Assembly (NCBI GenBank): GCA_037576195.1
Contig: CM075103.1
Location: 34,990,723-35,054,722 of the forward strand
Reading direction: 5' to 3'
DNA: 64,000 nucleotides
DNA from: Phytoseiulus persimilis
Taxonomy: Eukaryota > Arthropoda > Arachnida > Mesostigmata > Phytoseiidae
The notes below the pieces were generated by a model, which saw nothing but the letters and a program-made list of their open reading frames with translations, searched no databases and was not told the origin of the DNA. How positions within the stretch are numbered: the stretch's first letter is position 1; each line of letters opens with the position of its first letter. The translations under genes and the position numbers were made by a program. Below are positions 53,083-64,000 of this stretch, one piece after another.

Positions 53083-56000
53083 ATTTTTTCCCCAAAAAAA
53101 TCTGGGACCGATCTGAGTATACTTTCCCGAGTCTGGCAGGGATGATTCCGGGATCCCGGAGGATTCCCGGAGCCTATGTCCAGCTGTTGATTTCTCGGCC
53201 TCGAAAACTCGCACCGGGATGAAACTTGCCGTGCGAGTAGACCATGGAGAGGGGTACTCATGGCGACATCCGAAAAGGTGTCAGCCTTGTCCCTCCGTGT
53301 GAGCCAACGAGTTTTTCATTCTACTCGACTGAAGAAGAGGTCTCCGCGATCCTCTTCCGATTTGAAAAAAGCTTCACAACGGTTTTTCTTTATCGGTGCT
53401 GTAGCCCCACCAGTTCTCGAGATATGAGCATTTTAAGTTTTCCAGAATCTGATTCTTCTGGTGAGGCCCTTATCCCGGCAGTCCCTTTCGATAGAATCGG
53501 CTCAAGTTGTGGGAGGTCATGATTACCGTTATCATAGGAGGCCCACGTCAGTTTGGAGGTCTGGTATTTCTCCGCCCGCTCAGTCCTCATCATGTACAAT
53601 GGATCGTTGTTTCCAGAGGAGTCCGTCACGTCAGGAACGAAGGTAAGTACGGGGGCCCGAACGCAGACTGCCGGTCTGAGAGAGAGGCTTCAAATCGGAA
53701 GCCCTGGAGAAGTACTTGGATCCTTGGCAGTTGCGGCAGAAACTCCCAAGATTAGAGGATGTGCTGCGGGAACGTAACGCGACCACTGACGCGCGATGGG
53801 TGCTCGCTCAAATCCGAGGCGGGAATTCGAACTTTTCTCGAAACTAACCTTCCCGCCAAGTTTGGCGAGATTGACGTTGATCGATCGAGAATCGCTTCTG
53901 CTTGATTCCGGTCAGACAGTCTGGAATTCACAGCCTGAAATCGATGTGGAGATCTGCCCCGAGAGAGATTCGATATCTCTCTCCGCCAGGGAGCCCGAAC
54001 CTCACTCCAATTGCATCTAACAGCAACGAAGCCGCCAGTTTGCGACGGGAACGAGGTCAAACACCCGATGCAAACAGTCAAGAGCTCTAATTCTCAAGAT
54101 GGAGAACAGGTCGAGCACGGATCGGGCCGCTGTTGGGTTGCAATGTTTCCCGGACGAATAGATGAAGCTCTGTTCGAGTCACCAGGGAGCCAGGGTCCAT
54201 CACAGAGGTGAACAGATGCCCCTATTTTCGGTGAACGAGAGAAAAGCCACCCGCTCCCGTCCGTGCGTTCATCAAGTCCGTTCCCTGGGTCTGGGTCGAC
54301 CTGATCCCCTGATTTTTGCTTGGGAATTCGCCTGGAGCCGAGAATGGATTGAAGAACGACATCGGCCCCTCCGATCACACAGTCAGAGCCTCCTGTTGTT
54401 GACAAGACGATTTCGATGTTTTCCTTTCGACTCCATAATTGGATAAATCCGATGAATTCTCAATGAATGGTTCGGGGGAAGATGAAGTCGGGCTTCTTCA
54501 GCATGTCACACAATCCCTTGGAGGTAGGCGGGCGGAGAAGAATTTCGCTCCCCCCTCTCCCTACCCCACAAGGAAAATCCCGGTTACGCTACTGTCCGAA
54601 CTCAAGTGACGAGGGTAGTTGAGATTAAGAACTAGCGGCAAAGATTATGACAACGAACTTATGTGGAATTTCTGAACGCATCTTCGCGTCAACGGCTGAT
54701 GCCAATACCAGAGTAGCTCCTGCTGTTCCTGAGTTTCTAGCTCCGCCGACGGCCTCCAAGGCGACCGGCCATTGGCTCCGTACGCTGCAGTGCACACTGA
54801 TTTGCCCTCGGGCGCGCAAGCGAAGCCAGCGCCAGCTCTGCGTGCCACATGCGCTCGCCTCCGAGTCGAGTCCAGAACGGCACGGAGATCACTGAAGCGT
54901 GGCAGAAGAAGAAATTCCTCGAACTGCCGTTCTTCTGAGCGCGCCGAACGGCAGGCAACGTTTGCCGGCGACGCATGAGCCGGCAGAATATGTCGCTGGA
55001 GGAGATTTCTCTTCACGACTCTATATCTATGAACTCTGCGCCGAGTCTGAATCCACGTAGAAGTCGGACGCTATGTCTGGGCTCCGGAGTCGAGGCCGGG
55101 CCATATCACTGACCTTACGTGATTACGTACTCACCGCTATCAGGTTGTTCGCACGTCTTTCCAGCTGTTGTTCTGTGTTGTTGCGCCCGCAGCGGCAAAC
55201 GTTCTGCTAGTTCTGCCTTTAACGATGTGTCGGGCACGTAATGTGGCACTCCGTAGAGGACGCCTAGCTGTTAGTTCACTCAGAAGACATCGGAGTGTGT
55301 AGTTAGGAGTCGATGCCGACTTCATGCAAGTTAATTGGCTTCCCCGTGTTTCCGGAGGATAATATCCGGACAGCTATTCGAGCTTGCGCCAGGGCCCAAC
55401 CGCCTCACTGATTCAATCTCAGCGCCGCAATGTCCACGGTCCAACATCTCTAACGGAGATTCTGATTCTCCCAAACTCGCACTGAGCACACCTCTTGACA
55501 GCGCTCAGTGGCTTGCCTTGGAGGGTGTACATATAATATTGCTGGGTCTTTCACGGGAGGCAACTGAGAGCGCTTCGGGGGAGGATAACGTGCAAACGGA
55601 GTTAGTCCGTCTTATCAAAACTCCACCTGAGGAAGACCACGTGGTCGGAGAACGAGTGGCTGTAATTCCCTCATAAGCCGTAATCCTAGGGTTGAAAGAG
55701 GAAACCGATGGGCTCTCCGAGCACGGAGGGAACGTGACGTCGAAAAACCCTGCTTTCCGAGCCTGTTGCTGTCATCCAGCTCCTCGCTGCATAACTCAAC
55801 AGCCGGAAGATGGGAAGCTCCGTGGAGAGAGAGAACATGTCCCTGAAGCCGATCTCACGAATCAAAAATTCTGACTGTAACTGCATCCCGACGCGGAGAC
55901 GATTACGAACACCGGAACGCGATGGCCCGAGAACACGATTCAACGGAGAACTCTTCAGGAACCGCTCGTCCTCGACACTTTTGTGGGTCGGACCTAGAAT

Positions 56001-58201
56001 CTCCGTAGTTCTGCTGCTCACGTTCGACCCCTCAGACCACATAGCTGGTCTTCGTATGAGGGCTCAAGATCAAAATCACCGATCTGCTACGAAACTCGAA
56101 TCATTGTTCCAGGACTCTAATGCGGGCATTCCTATCCTTCGCGGATGATACTCTTCCGCTTACCCCGCCCGATTTCCTTCTTCCACGGAAGTTTCGATGT
56201 TGATTGCGTTGCTTAGCAGAGCCCGCAGGCGGTGATGAAACGTGGGAATCTCCTTCGGAAGACTAACTGAAGGGAACGATCTCCGTGGGAAGTCTCTGTC
56301 GCATGGACGCCAAAGCTTGTGGTTCGTTCGAAATTCCATCCGGCTCGAACCCGATCAGACTGTTAGTCTTAGCTGGAGTAATCGATGAATGACATTGATT
56401 ATTCCTAATTGACCGAGTTCGTTTGATGATATTCCACAGAATGGAGCCCTGCTGCTGGTTCCGTCTGATCAACTGTGAGCTCGAGATCTGAGCGCCGTAA
56501 CCAGGGTCCGAGATGGCTTTTCGGCTCAGCCTGACATCTGATACCTTCTCAGTTAAGCTGGTTGCCCTGACGAAAGTCGATAGGGGAGTCTCTGGAGATG
56601 AACGGGAGAATATGATCTCGCAGACGTAGCATGATTTATGAATGAGGCGGCTCTCATTCTGACCTTCATGCTTTGGAGCCGACAACGACCGTGGCAACGA
56701 TGTTGGCGCGGGCTCAATTATGTCCAAACACCAAGTTTGATATGTAAAACAATCGACTCGGCTCCACAGCCGACTCTCTATGAGCACACTTTCGACGTAA
56801 CCGTCATCAGGTAGATCGAAGGCTTCCAATCAAGCTTTCGCCTTCAACAACCTGTTCGAGTGCCACCATGTCTGGCTCGACTCCGGTTGAAATACATAGC
56901 GGCTAAGAGCTCCGAGCTTCGCGATAATCTCGATCACTGGAAGCCGAAAAATCGTCGAACCTCGCGAAGGAAATTTAAGTTTGCGGAAAACTCGGTTGGC
57001 CGTCAATGGCGGTCAACCGTCATTGCTCAACGGAGGCATAACTTCCATGAGGATGAGCAAAATCTATGACAAGGGCAGAATTCGAAGATATCCGTTTGGG
57101 ACGAGATGTATTATAGATTGATTTACAGCAAGCAGAACATTCTCTTCATCGTGCAGTGGGGAATCGTTATAACCGCGTACCTTTCTCCTTCCATTCCTGG
57201 AACGACGAACGTGGATATAAAAGCCACTCAATTATACTAGACCTATTCCGCAGCCCGGCCCTTATCTAGCCCTACTTTAATTGGATCGGTTACAATGGGC
57301 CTTTACAAGCGGAACAGAAAGCCAAAGCCCATTCAGGGTGTGAAATTGCGCGGATACGCGTTTTGCCAGGGCCCGCGGCGTCGCATCGGATGACGAACGA
57401 AAACCACTTACACAAATATCAAGAATGCGGAATGTGAATACAGCGGAGGGGGCAAACGCCACTTGAGTTGTAACCACTGAGCTCCATGGAGTGTATTAGT
57501 GCCCAACTGGAGATATGACAGACCTCGCTCCTAATGTACCATTTCAGGGGTCTCTTGAAGTCCGTCAAAATGGGGTTCTTCTTTATTTGAGTCTTCGAGG
57601 AAGCGAAAGGCGACTCTGAAGGAAAGAGACCCGAACTGCTACACTCTGTGATGATATGCCCGGCAGCTCCTTCTTTGAGCCTTCCCCGAGATATGTAGCT
57701 GGTTGGAATTTCAGAACTTCTGTGAGAAATGGTAGGGAGTCGTTTCCCCCTGACGTTCGATATCGTTCCATTCGAGCTCTTTCCCCTGGCTGAATTGCAA
57801 TTTTTCCTTCAGAGGGCGATTACGGCATGACCTCGACCCCCTTCCTCACTTTCGCGTGCTGCCTAACGGAGCATGTTTGAAGTTGACTTTTTTGGTAAGC
57901 AAGGTCTTGTGTTTCCGCTCCGTATCACAGGGATGGAGGAATTCCAGATCCAATAAGAAACTTCTGCTACAACGTAAAAGCCGTGCAAGGCTTCGGCTTT
58001 GAGGAGCGAAATTTTTCTTACAGAGCTTGGGATCCACCCACTAGTTGCCACGAATTCCTTGCCATATCTTCTGAATGTTTTCGACTAACAGCTGCACGGT
58101 CGCCCGCTGGGGAATCCAGCTGTTCCTCTCCTGGAAGAGCAGGAAGCATGCTCAGAGAGCAGAGGAGGCCTCCGTTACCCGCTTCTCCCATCGAAGACCG
58201 A

Positions 58202-58416
58202 TTACAGCAGTAATCCGGTTTTGTTCTTGCTGTTCATGCTGCCAAGGCTGTTGCCTCCTTTATTGATACTCGTGCCGTTCCCTGCGCTTCCGCCGCTCTG
58301 CAGGCCTGTTGAAGTTGAATTCTGAGGTGGCGGCGTGAACTCAAGGATGTTGTCCAGGAGCTCATCGAGGGTGAGCTGGTTCCAACTTTTCCTCGTTCGA
58401 TACGAATAGCTCGAGT
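58202..58416 (-). CDS. Acid-phosphatase-like gene, terminal exon 7
   Basis: 215 bp from a TTTCTCATATTCAG acceptor to TAA at 58204-58202. It encodes LTLDELLDNILEF, the counterpart of the family's CPLxxFxxL helix, then a Ser/Gly/Asn-rich tail with three N-glycosylation sequons. Confidence 0.75.
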
Positions 58417-61110
58417 CTGAATATGAGAAAGAGAAGGGGATTCTTAGTGAGAGATACCCGAGCGGATTCCGTCACCAAGGTATTCGTCCCGGGCTCGAGG
58501 CTTATAGTTCGCCCCTCTCGATTCCTACCTGCTTCGGAGTACGTCCATGAGAGCGAGTTCATCACCACCCTCCCTCCGCTGAAGATCTTGAATTCGAATG
58601 CATCACCATACACATTAGTGAAGGAGAACTCGTTTCGGATAAAACTCTTAAACGCCGCGGCCAGTTGCAGTGGAGTGAGACAGAATAGTAATAAGTTCAC
58701 TTCCGGAACAGCTTCGGTATCTGTGATATTCCTGTACAAAGAATGATACCCGATTGGCGATCTTCCTAGAGATTTCGGTTGTTAACGCGTGTTCTCTCGG
58801 GTGATTTCATTAGTTTGAGAAAGAGGGGAAAATCGTGTGCGACCGAAGTTCAATCCCTCGTGCTGCATAGGAGGCCTGGCGGAGCCCCAACTCACTGTAA
58901 ACGCCATTTGAGATCTCCGAAGACAGGATCCACGAGGTCTCTCTGGAATCCTCTGATTTGGGATGTGAGGATGGCTTTCTTCATGTCCTTGAGCAGGGTT
59001 CTCGATACGTTCGAAAGCCTCGAGTCCAGTTTTTGACCGTCGGCGAGAGCCGAAAGAAGCACATCGACCACGACCCTGACGAATCAATCGATGCGGCAGC
59101 AGTCAGTTCGCAGTCCATGAGCGCTGAGCGACTAATTGGAGGCGAGCAAGGAGAAGAATTGAATGATAATGTTTCTAGAAAAAGGTTCCGATTCTTACGT
59201 GTCGGGTTTGAGACGGTTTTGTGCGGTCTCCGTATCGCGAATGATGTCTTGAAGATAGCTATTAACTATTCTGGCGGGGTAATGCACAACCCGATTGAGG
59301 ATGGAGCCCATATTGGCTATCAGAGACCTGCGAGTCAAGGTATCTCTGAATCACAGAGCTCGCTGAGCGAAAATCGCAAACATAACTTCTCTTATGGTTC
59401 GATCAATCACCTCTGAGCTATGAGATCATCTCCGGCTGGCAAGGTGACTTGAGATTCCAGAGGAACGTTTGTTGAATTGAAAAGCCCCTGGAAAGCAGCG
59501 AGAAGTAGAGAGAGGGACCTATGTTCAGAAAAATCTACAGAGAAGACCTGGACCCAGACCTGATAAACGTAAAATATGCTATCGTTGCATCTTTTCACAG
59601 GGGACACGAACGAAGCTGCCTCGAGACAGTTTGGGTTGTAGTTCTTGCGGAGATGTTCGCCCAAGTTCCGCATCTGCTGCTTGCCATTCGTCGTCAGCTG
59701 TCCTGGGGGGGGAGGGGATTGACGATGTCAGTGCGTTCTGCATCAATGGATAACATAATAATAATGATTCTAAAATTCGCGTGAATTATAGACATCGTCC
59801 GGGCAGCACGATATTTCAGCATACGTAGGATCTATTTGAGCCTAGGGAACGGCCGTATCGACGATTCACGGCCGCTGGCAAGCCCACTTAACGGATTTCC
59901 ATTTGTACAGGAGACAATTTTTCTCCCCATCGGCGCGATGGTCGAGAACACACGCTCGTACTCAGAGCACCTAGTGTCGGTCGAATAATCAAGTTATCGA
60001 GCTTCTGGGAGCTCCTCAAACGGTAAACTCCGCGATCGGAATCAGTGCTCTCGCAGATTTTTCCGCTATTCGCTTCTCAGCGTAGCCAAGGCTTCTCTGG
60101 GTCCGTAAGAAATCCAGAGCGAGACAGGAGCGAATAAAGGTGTCTTTCCTGAATTACGATCACTCTTCCCTTCCAAACACATCTAGTCGGCACTCGGCAC
60201 TTCATTGCATTCAAAGGCTCCAGGAGATTCTATCCGACTTATAGGGCGATCGCTCACGAAGAAGATCGCCTGCCTCAAAATTCAACTCCGGACTGGTTAG
60301 CTAGTCTGAGTCGACGCAGCCAGAACGCTCGAGCGAAGGAGGGAGGGGGGGCGTCCGCTCGTCTCCGACTGGGTGCCAGCGATTCTCAAACGGTTCCCCC
60401 AAATGTCGGAAAGATTGGCGAAATCTCGATCACGGCTGTGGCTTGTGCCTCATCTTGAACTATGTAGGGCGCGATAACAAGAAAATTGTGTTCGACCGGT
60501 CTTCCTTCAAGAGGCGGGAGGATGATTTGTCATTGCTCGGCTTCCTCTCAGAATTGAGTCTTGCTTTAGTATCAGGCGGGACGGGAATCGCGGCGGTGGG
60601 ATACGACGGTCGAGTCGACTTGTGACAAAGAATGGTGAGCACCACCTCTGGGTGTCGATCTCGACGACTTTCGTGTTCGCTCATAATGCGGATAGTGTTT
60701 CACAGTTCTGTGCGGTGGAAACGACGTCAGCCGGCACAGGCGAAGGGCTGTCACTGCTGCAAGAGAGTCGTGCTAATATACTCACGCTGCAGCTGAACAG
60801 AAATCTTGCCGTTGAAGTAGTTGTTGATGGTTTGATCTGGGTAGAATGCGCCATGTGTGAAAAACACCAGGGACATCATCCAATTCGGGTTCACGGCGAA
60901 ATATTTATCCACTTGCACTGAAAACACATGAATATCATTGAGCGTGAGTGGGGGTCGAGAAACGAATTGAGAGCAGAACCAGATTTCAATCTTACATTTC
61001 AGACTCAAGTAGGTGTAGAAGTAGATCATAACGAGCAGTGGGGCCATGTGAAAAACTTTGGTTGACGTCGGCACGTCAACCAGCTTGATCAGAAGACTCC
61101 TTATTCTCAT
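58202..61110 (-). CDS. Histidine acid phosphatase-like membrane protein, probable pseudoenzyme (seven exons)
   Basis: Spliced CDS join(61110-60996, 60917-60786, 59702-59411, 59327-59199, 59075-58896, 58731-58529, 58416-58202), 1266 bp, 421 aa plus TAA. Six GT/AG introns keep phase through split codons. Residues 21-39 are a hydrophobic signal-anchor, so a luminal or extracellular body is expected. Three family landmarks appear in order. Residues 59-65 (THGAFYP) sit where RHGxRxP is expected. QLTTNGKQQMRNLGEHLRKNY (84-104, quoted here as a position with key residues LT, G, Q, LG, LR, Y) matches the family helix. An EHRS block near 142-145, followed by a helix ending in GLF, matches the RSTDxDRT region. 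The site for the catalytic HD (near 298-303) has no His-Asp. The nucleophile-equivalent His60 stays, but both motif arginines are lost. The tail has NST, NGT and NKT glycosylation sites. Known animal family members are about 380-450 aa. Coding status near certain; family call good; loss of activity inferred. Confidence 0.78.
58529..58731 (-). CDS. Acid-phosphatase-like gene, exon 6 (HD region lost)
   Basis: 203 bp between a TTTGTACAG acceptor and a GTAGGA donor. It encodes VNLLLFCLTPLQLAAAF, where active members have a strand followed by the SAHDTT catalytic site, then GDAFEFKIFSGGRVVMNSL, which fits the following edge strands. No His-Asp pair is present. Confidence 0.75.
58896..59075 (-). 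CDS. Acid-phosphatase-like gene, exon 5
   Basis: 180 bp between a TTCGTCAG acceptor and a GTGAGT donor. It encodes a helical segment (VVVDVLLSALADGQKLDSRL and LLKDMKKAILTSQ). The donor splits a CAG codon that the next exon completes. Confidence 0.75.
59199..59327 (-). CDS. Acid-phosphatase-like gene, exon 4
   Basis: 129 bp between an acceptor CTCGCAG and a donor GTAAGA. It encodes 42 residues, largely helical (SILNRVVHYPARIVNSYLQD), with split codons at both ends that match exons 3 and 5. Confidence 0.75.
59411..59702 (-). CDS. Acid-phosphatase-like gene, exon 3
   Basis: 292 bp between a CCCCCCCAG acceptor and a GTGATT donor. It encodes the LTxxGxxQ...LGxxLRxxY block and the EHRS/GLF block. 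An in-phase GT...AG segment at 59607-59560 (48 bp) could be a further short intron. Removing it gives family-like spacing between the two blocks and a 405-aa protein. Confidence 0.75.
60786..60917 (-). CDS. Acid-phosphatase-like gene, exon 2 (degenerate RHG motif)
   Basis: 132 bp between a strong TGTGTTTTCAG acceptor and a GTGAGT donor; only one frame is open. It encodes SLVFFTHGAFYPD, the counterpart of the family's VFRHGxRTP. Phase 1 in and out. Confidence 0.8.
60996..61110 (-). CDS. Acid-phosphatase-like gene, exon 1 (signal-anchor)
   Basis: 115 bp from ATG at 61110 to a GTAAGA donor, ending in phase 1. It encodes the basic N-terminus and the hydrophobic segment MAPLLVMIYFYTYLSL. The frame stays open upstream of this ATG, so a longer N-terminus is not excluded. 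Confidence 0.7.
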
Positions 61111-62701
61111 GAGGCTTATGTCTCCGTGGGGTTCGGAATTAGACCTGGAAATACCGAGCGGAGAACGAAGCGTGAGCCTTTAGAGAGTGAATACTCGAGA
61201 GGGATGCTCCGTTTTTTTTCCCTGACGGTCAGTTCTCAGGAAAAGCTCAGTCATACCGAAATCGCACACAGCACAGAAACGCTCTAGAAATCCTGAACGT
61301 GGAACCGGCGAGGAGTCCGCGAAGAGTCCAATGAAACAACTAAGACCTCTGATCAGAAATAAGGAGAGAGGCCCAGAGAGGAAAAGGAAGCTCACAATCA
61401 AGCATCTCTCTGCTCTGAGTCTCCATCCCACTCTGTGACCAAGCAGTGGAGTTATCCAACAGTCGGATAACTAAACTGGATGGCGCGAGGACCTGGCCGA
61501 CGAAAATGCACCCGAATCGTACACTTTCACCAAGAAAACGATCGCGCTTCAAAGCCGCTCCTTGCCCGTTAGCTTATTGCGTTTCTCATCTTGACATAAC
61601 GGTGGCATCACTCTAGGTCAGGAATGAACTCTTCTGCTCCCGCGGAGGCGGAACTCTTCCCAAAAGAGTACAGGTCGATTCGACCGTTTGATAATCCGTC
61701 CTACAAGCTGTTGGGAGAGGACTCATTATTCGAGTCGGATCTCGGCGAATGACCGGTCTCCTTCTTTGCGTCGCATGCGACCAAGCGAGCACGGATCCTA
61801 CAAGGAGACTTTTCGAGAACTTTCGATCGCTACCGCAATGATGAGACTGATTGCGCTGTTTCTGAACCATGGAATCAAGCTGTAGGCCTCGTGAAGAACT
61901 TTGGCTCTCGATAATGATGCCCACGATGGGGGCAAAACAGCTTGTCGCTGATGGAGTTGACCTTTCCCGCCGGATGACGAAACTTCGGTGGGTCCTCGAG
62001 GCGGGATCGTCGGTGAGAAGTGCCGGCTCGGTAGGGGATTTGTTTCGAATCATGGGCCATCTGCTGAACATATCGGCCACGCAGAGTGAAAGGACGGGAG
62101 CTCAGGAACTCCGATTTCCGCTGAACGCGCCGCCTGGACCAGCCGGTTGAGCTAGGGAGACAAAACTCACGAGTGTCGGGGGAATTCGAGCCTCCGATTC
62201 AGATGGTTTCCCAGGGCTGACCCCAGATGAGTTGCTCCTGCGGACGACTGGAATGTACCACCTTTATGATTCTCTTTCCGTGATTCTGACTTAGTTATTA
62301 TGGAATCCAGCAAAATTGAAGGTTAAGCACCCCTTCCTTCCGGCTGAGTCTTCTCCGAAGGACTAATTCACGACCGAGGAAGATGACGCAGTTTCCACGT
62401 GGCGACCCGAGTGGGAATGATTCTGAGCTCTGTGAAGAAACAGTTCACTCAATCAAGCATGATGGCTCGCTTTGGAGCTAAGCGTTCAATTTTCGTTGGA
62501 AGCTCAAGGAATGAAATGGACTCGTTCGTCGTCGAGCTTCCATCCGTTGCCGGGACATGACAGCATGGAAATCGAGGTTTCCCCGGTCCCATGATATGGG
62601 GCCCCTTGTCCGCCCAGCCCCCTTCAATCGCACAAACTCTGATCCGTCGTTCCGCGCGAGAGTCTGTGAAAGAACCAGAACGCTCGTCCAGAGATCCTCT
62701 G
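61111..62701. other. Upstream flank of the acid-phosphatase-like gene
   Basis: It would hold the 5' UTR and promoter of the minus-strand gene. Plus-strand open pieces at 61624-61752 (SIRPFDNPSYKLLGEDSLFE) and 61869-62150 (SRRMTKLRWVLEAGSSVRSA) are protein-like but not linked or recognised. Confidence 0.35.
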
Positions 62702-62714
62702 TCGGAACCTGCCT

Positions 62715-62987
62715 TTGTTCTCCGGCTGAACCTCTCAGCCAGCCCTCAGGAGTGTTCCGGGATCACCTTTCGGTATTGCTTCAGTAACACTCCCTATCGC
62801 CTCGCAAATCCCATTGCGGGCGGTGGGCTTGGGTCTCAAGATGGTTCAGATTCAATTCTGATATAAATTAAATCCTCTTTTTACCACATAAGAAATGTTT
62901 GTTGTCGGCCGGGGATCGAACCCGCGATTGCTAGCTTAGCGTGGCACCCAAGGCGTTGGTTTATGCCACACGGCCAACGAGCCGAAC
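62715..62987 (-). mobile_element. tRNA-derived SINE, copy C, with target-site duplication
   Basis: A full-length copy, minus orientation, 273 bp, between perfect 13-bp repeats TCGGAACCTGCCT at 62702-62714 and 62988-63000. Removing the element and one repeat joins two plus-strand open stretches in frame (see findings). All three copies in the window face the same way. Confidence 0.95.
62912..62976 (-). promoter_or_regulatory. Internal pol III promoter (A and B boxes) of SINE C
   Basis: The B box GGTTCGATCCC is at 62922-62912 and the A box TGGCCGTGTGG at 62976-62966, identical to copy B. Confidence 0.75.
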
Positions 62988-63000
62988 TCGGAACCTGCCT

Positions 63001-64000
63001 GCCTTCCGGAAATATGCGGAGGTGTGGCCAAAACGTATTCGAGGATTCTCGACCCGAAACAGCCGCTCTGTACTCATACGGCTCTTCCGACGGGGTCGCG
63101 ACATACTTTCCCCGGAAGCACGGCCGTTTTCCTCCGCGTCGTCTCAAAAACGACCCCGAGGTGCTGATAGGAACGCTGGCCATCAGGGCGGATAGCCGCA
63201 TCCTTGAGAATGCCGCATTCCTCAGAGAAAGTGTCCCGGATATATCGATCATCCGCGGCGACTTTGTGAAGATTCATCGACGCAGCCAGAGCGTATGAGA
63301 ATGCAGTCGAGTAAAGCCGGGCATCGCTTCTGCATTCTGCTTGCTCACTCGCAGGCCGTGAGTCGCAGCCTCAGCGATGTGCTCGAGCACTTCAATGACT
63401 GACGCCACGTATAAGGTGACGGTTTTCACGTACCCAGTTTACAGAGCGATGACGTTCTTGTCTTGTGTTCTCCAGGGAGATGTGTTACGGAAGGCCAATC
63501 TGCACGGGGCTTGTACTGTTCTGGGAGCCGTTATCATCGCTGATTCCCGAATCGTGGAACAGGACTTCGTGAGGTTGAATGAATGATAACAATTGTTCTC
63601 ATGCAGGGCTCAGTCATTTCTCGCAACCATCTCCTCCATGATCCTCCTCCAATGTCCCGAAGATTGCTGCGATAAAAATCTCAGCATTCTTCTCTCGCAG
63701 TGGAACGTATCAGAAGAAAAACGCTCAAACTTGAACTTCGTCATGATCGTAGTCAAACCCAGGAGATGGGAGAGCTGCTTTCCATGCGGCCAGCCGGGTC
63801 CCGGGCGGACGAGGGAACTGTCGCCAGGGGCCTTTATCGCAGCTGGCCCGCCGGAAGACGGACATGCATATTCATTTTGTCATGCATCAGTCAGATTGAC
63901 TGATTTTTACCGAACAGCTCCGAAGGCGCACGACTATTGTCTCCATTGACCGCTCGGAATCGGCGCGGAGGCATGCTTGTAGTGCATGAGCATTCCTCGG
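63001..64000. other. No identified gene (63001-64000)
   Basis: A plus-strand frame runs to TGA at 63298 and is in frame with the stretch left of SINE C. Beyond that only short frames were seen. Confidence 0.35.

Larger units (their letters stand above)
51238..58201. other. Unresolved region between candidate exon and acid-phosphatase-like gene
   Basis: It contains the two G runs. The longest one-sided frame is minus 56263-56829 (188 codons, TTG start, no ATG), with peptides such as RLWSRVDCFTYQTWCLDIIE; no homology or splice chain was found. The plus frame at 55335-55676 is mildly protein-like. Confidence 0.3.

Noticed and set aside
56263-56829. A 188-codon minus frame as a gene
   Set aside because: It begins at TTG just after a stop, has no ATG in a sensible place, no convincing acceptor and no recognised homology. 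It is kept only as a note.
60996-61110. Exon 1 at 61 kb as the start of TMEM231 or membralin
   Set aside because: The hydrophobic segment suggested these membrane proteins, but the following exons carry histidine-phosphatase landmarks and no membralin or TMEM231 motif.

Overview
The window looks like nuclear DNA from a metazoan, most likely an arthropod; a mite or tick is a guess. Protein homology appears only in short pieces separated by GT/AG introns (about 42 bp to 1.3 kb), three tRNA-derived SINEs carry target-site duplications, and a decayed LINE end, hAT-like miniature transposons and long microsatellites are present. There is no operon structure, no CRISPR and no rRNA. Most open frames of 60-240 codons are shadows or chance.

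Two genes were rebuilt completely on the minus strand. Every exon junction keeps the reading phase and each predicted protein runs from ATG to stop. (1) 31438-27860, five exons, 237 aa: a KCTD8/12/16-type protein with a BTB/T1 domain followed by the H1 domain, the family of auxiliary subunits of GABA-B receptors. Intron 2 holds an 87-bp hAT-like element; intron 4 is mostly a (GA)n tract. (2) 61110-58202, seven exons, 421 aa: a membrane-anchored, very divergent member of the histidine acid phosphatase family. The RHGxRxP and HD catalytic motifs are largely lost, so it is probably a pseudoenzyme.

Other minus-strand coding stretches were found but not identified. They are a six-exon phase-consistent chain at 6586-5474, a 3' gene end at 13923-13163, an exon pair at 11677-11347 that may be a second acid-phosphatase-like gene, and several single exon candidates. 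Plus-strand genes may exist (for example around 42.7-43.6 kb), but none could be proven.

Layout: 1-7 kb, a palindromic miniature transposon and the unknown chain; 9.5-10 kb, a LINE 3' end; 11.3-15.5 kb, unknown minus-strand exons; 16.7-17.0 kb, SINE A; 17-27.8 kb, mostly unresolved; 27.8-31.5 kb, the KCTD gene; 31.5-49 kb, unresolved and partly GC-rich, with homopolymer tracts; 49.2-49.5 kb, SINE B; 58.2-61.1 kb, the acid-phosphatase-like gene; 62.7-63.0 kb, SINE C. All family assignments rest on motif recognition by eye; no database search was possible.
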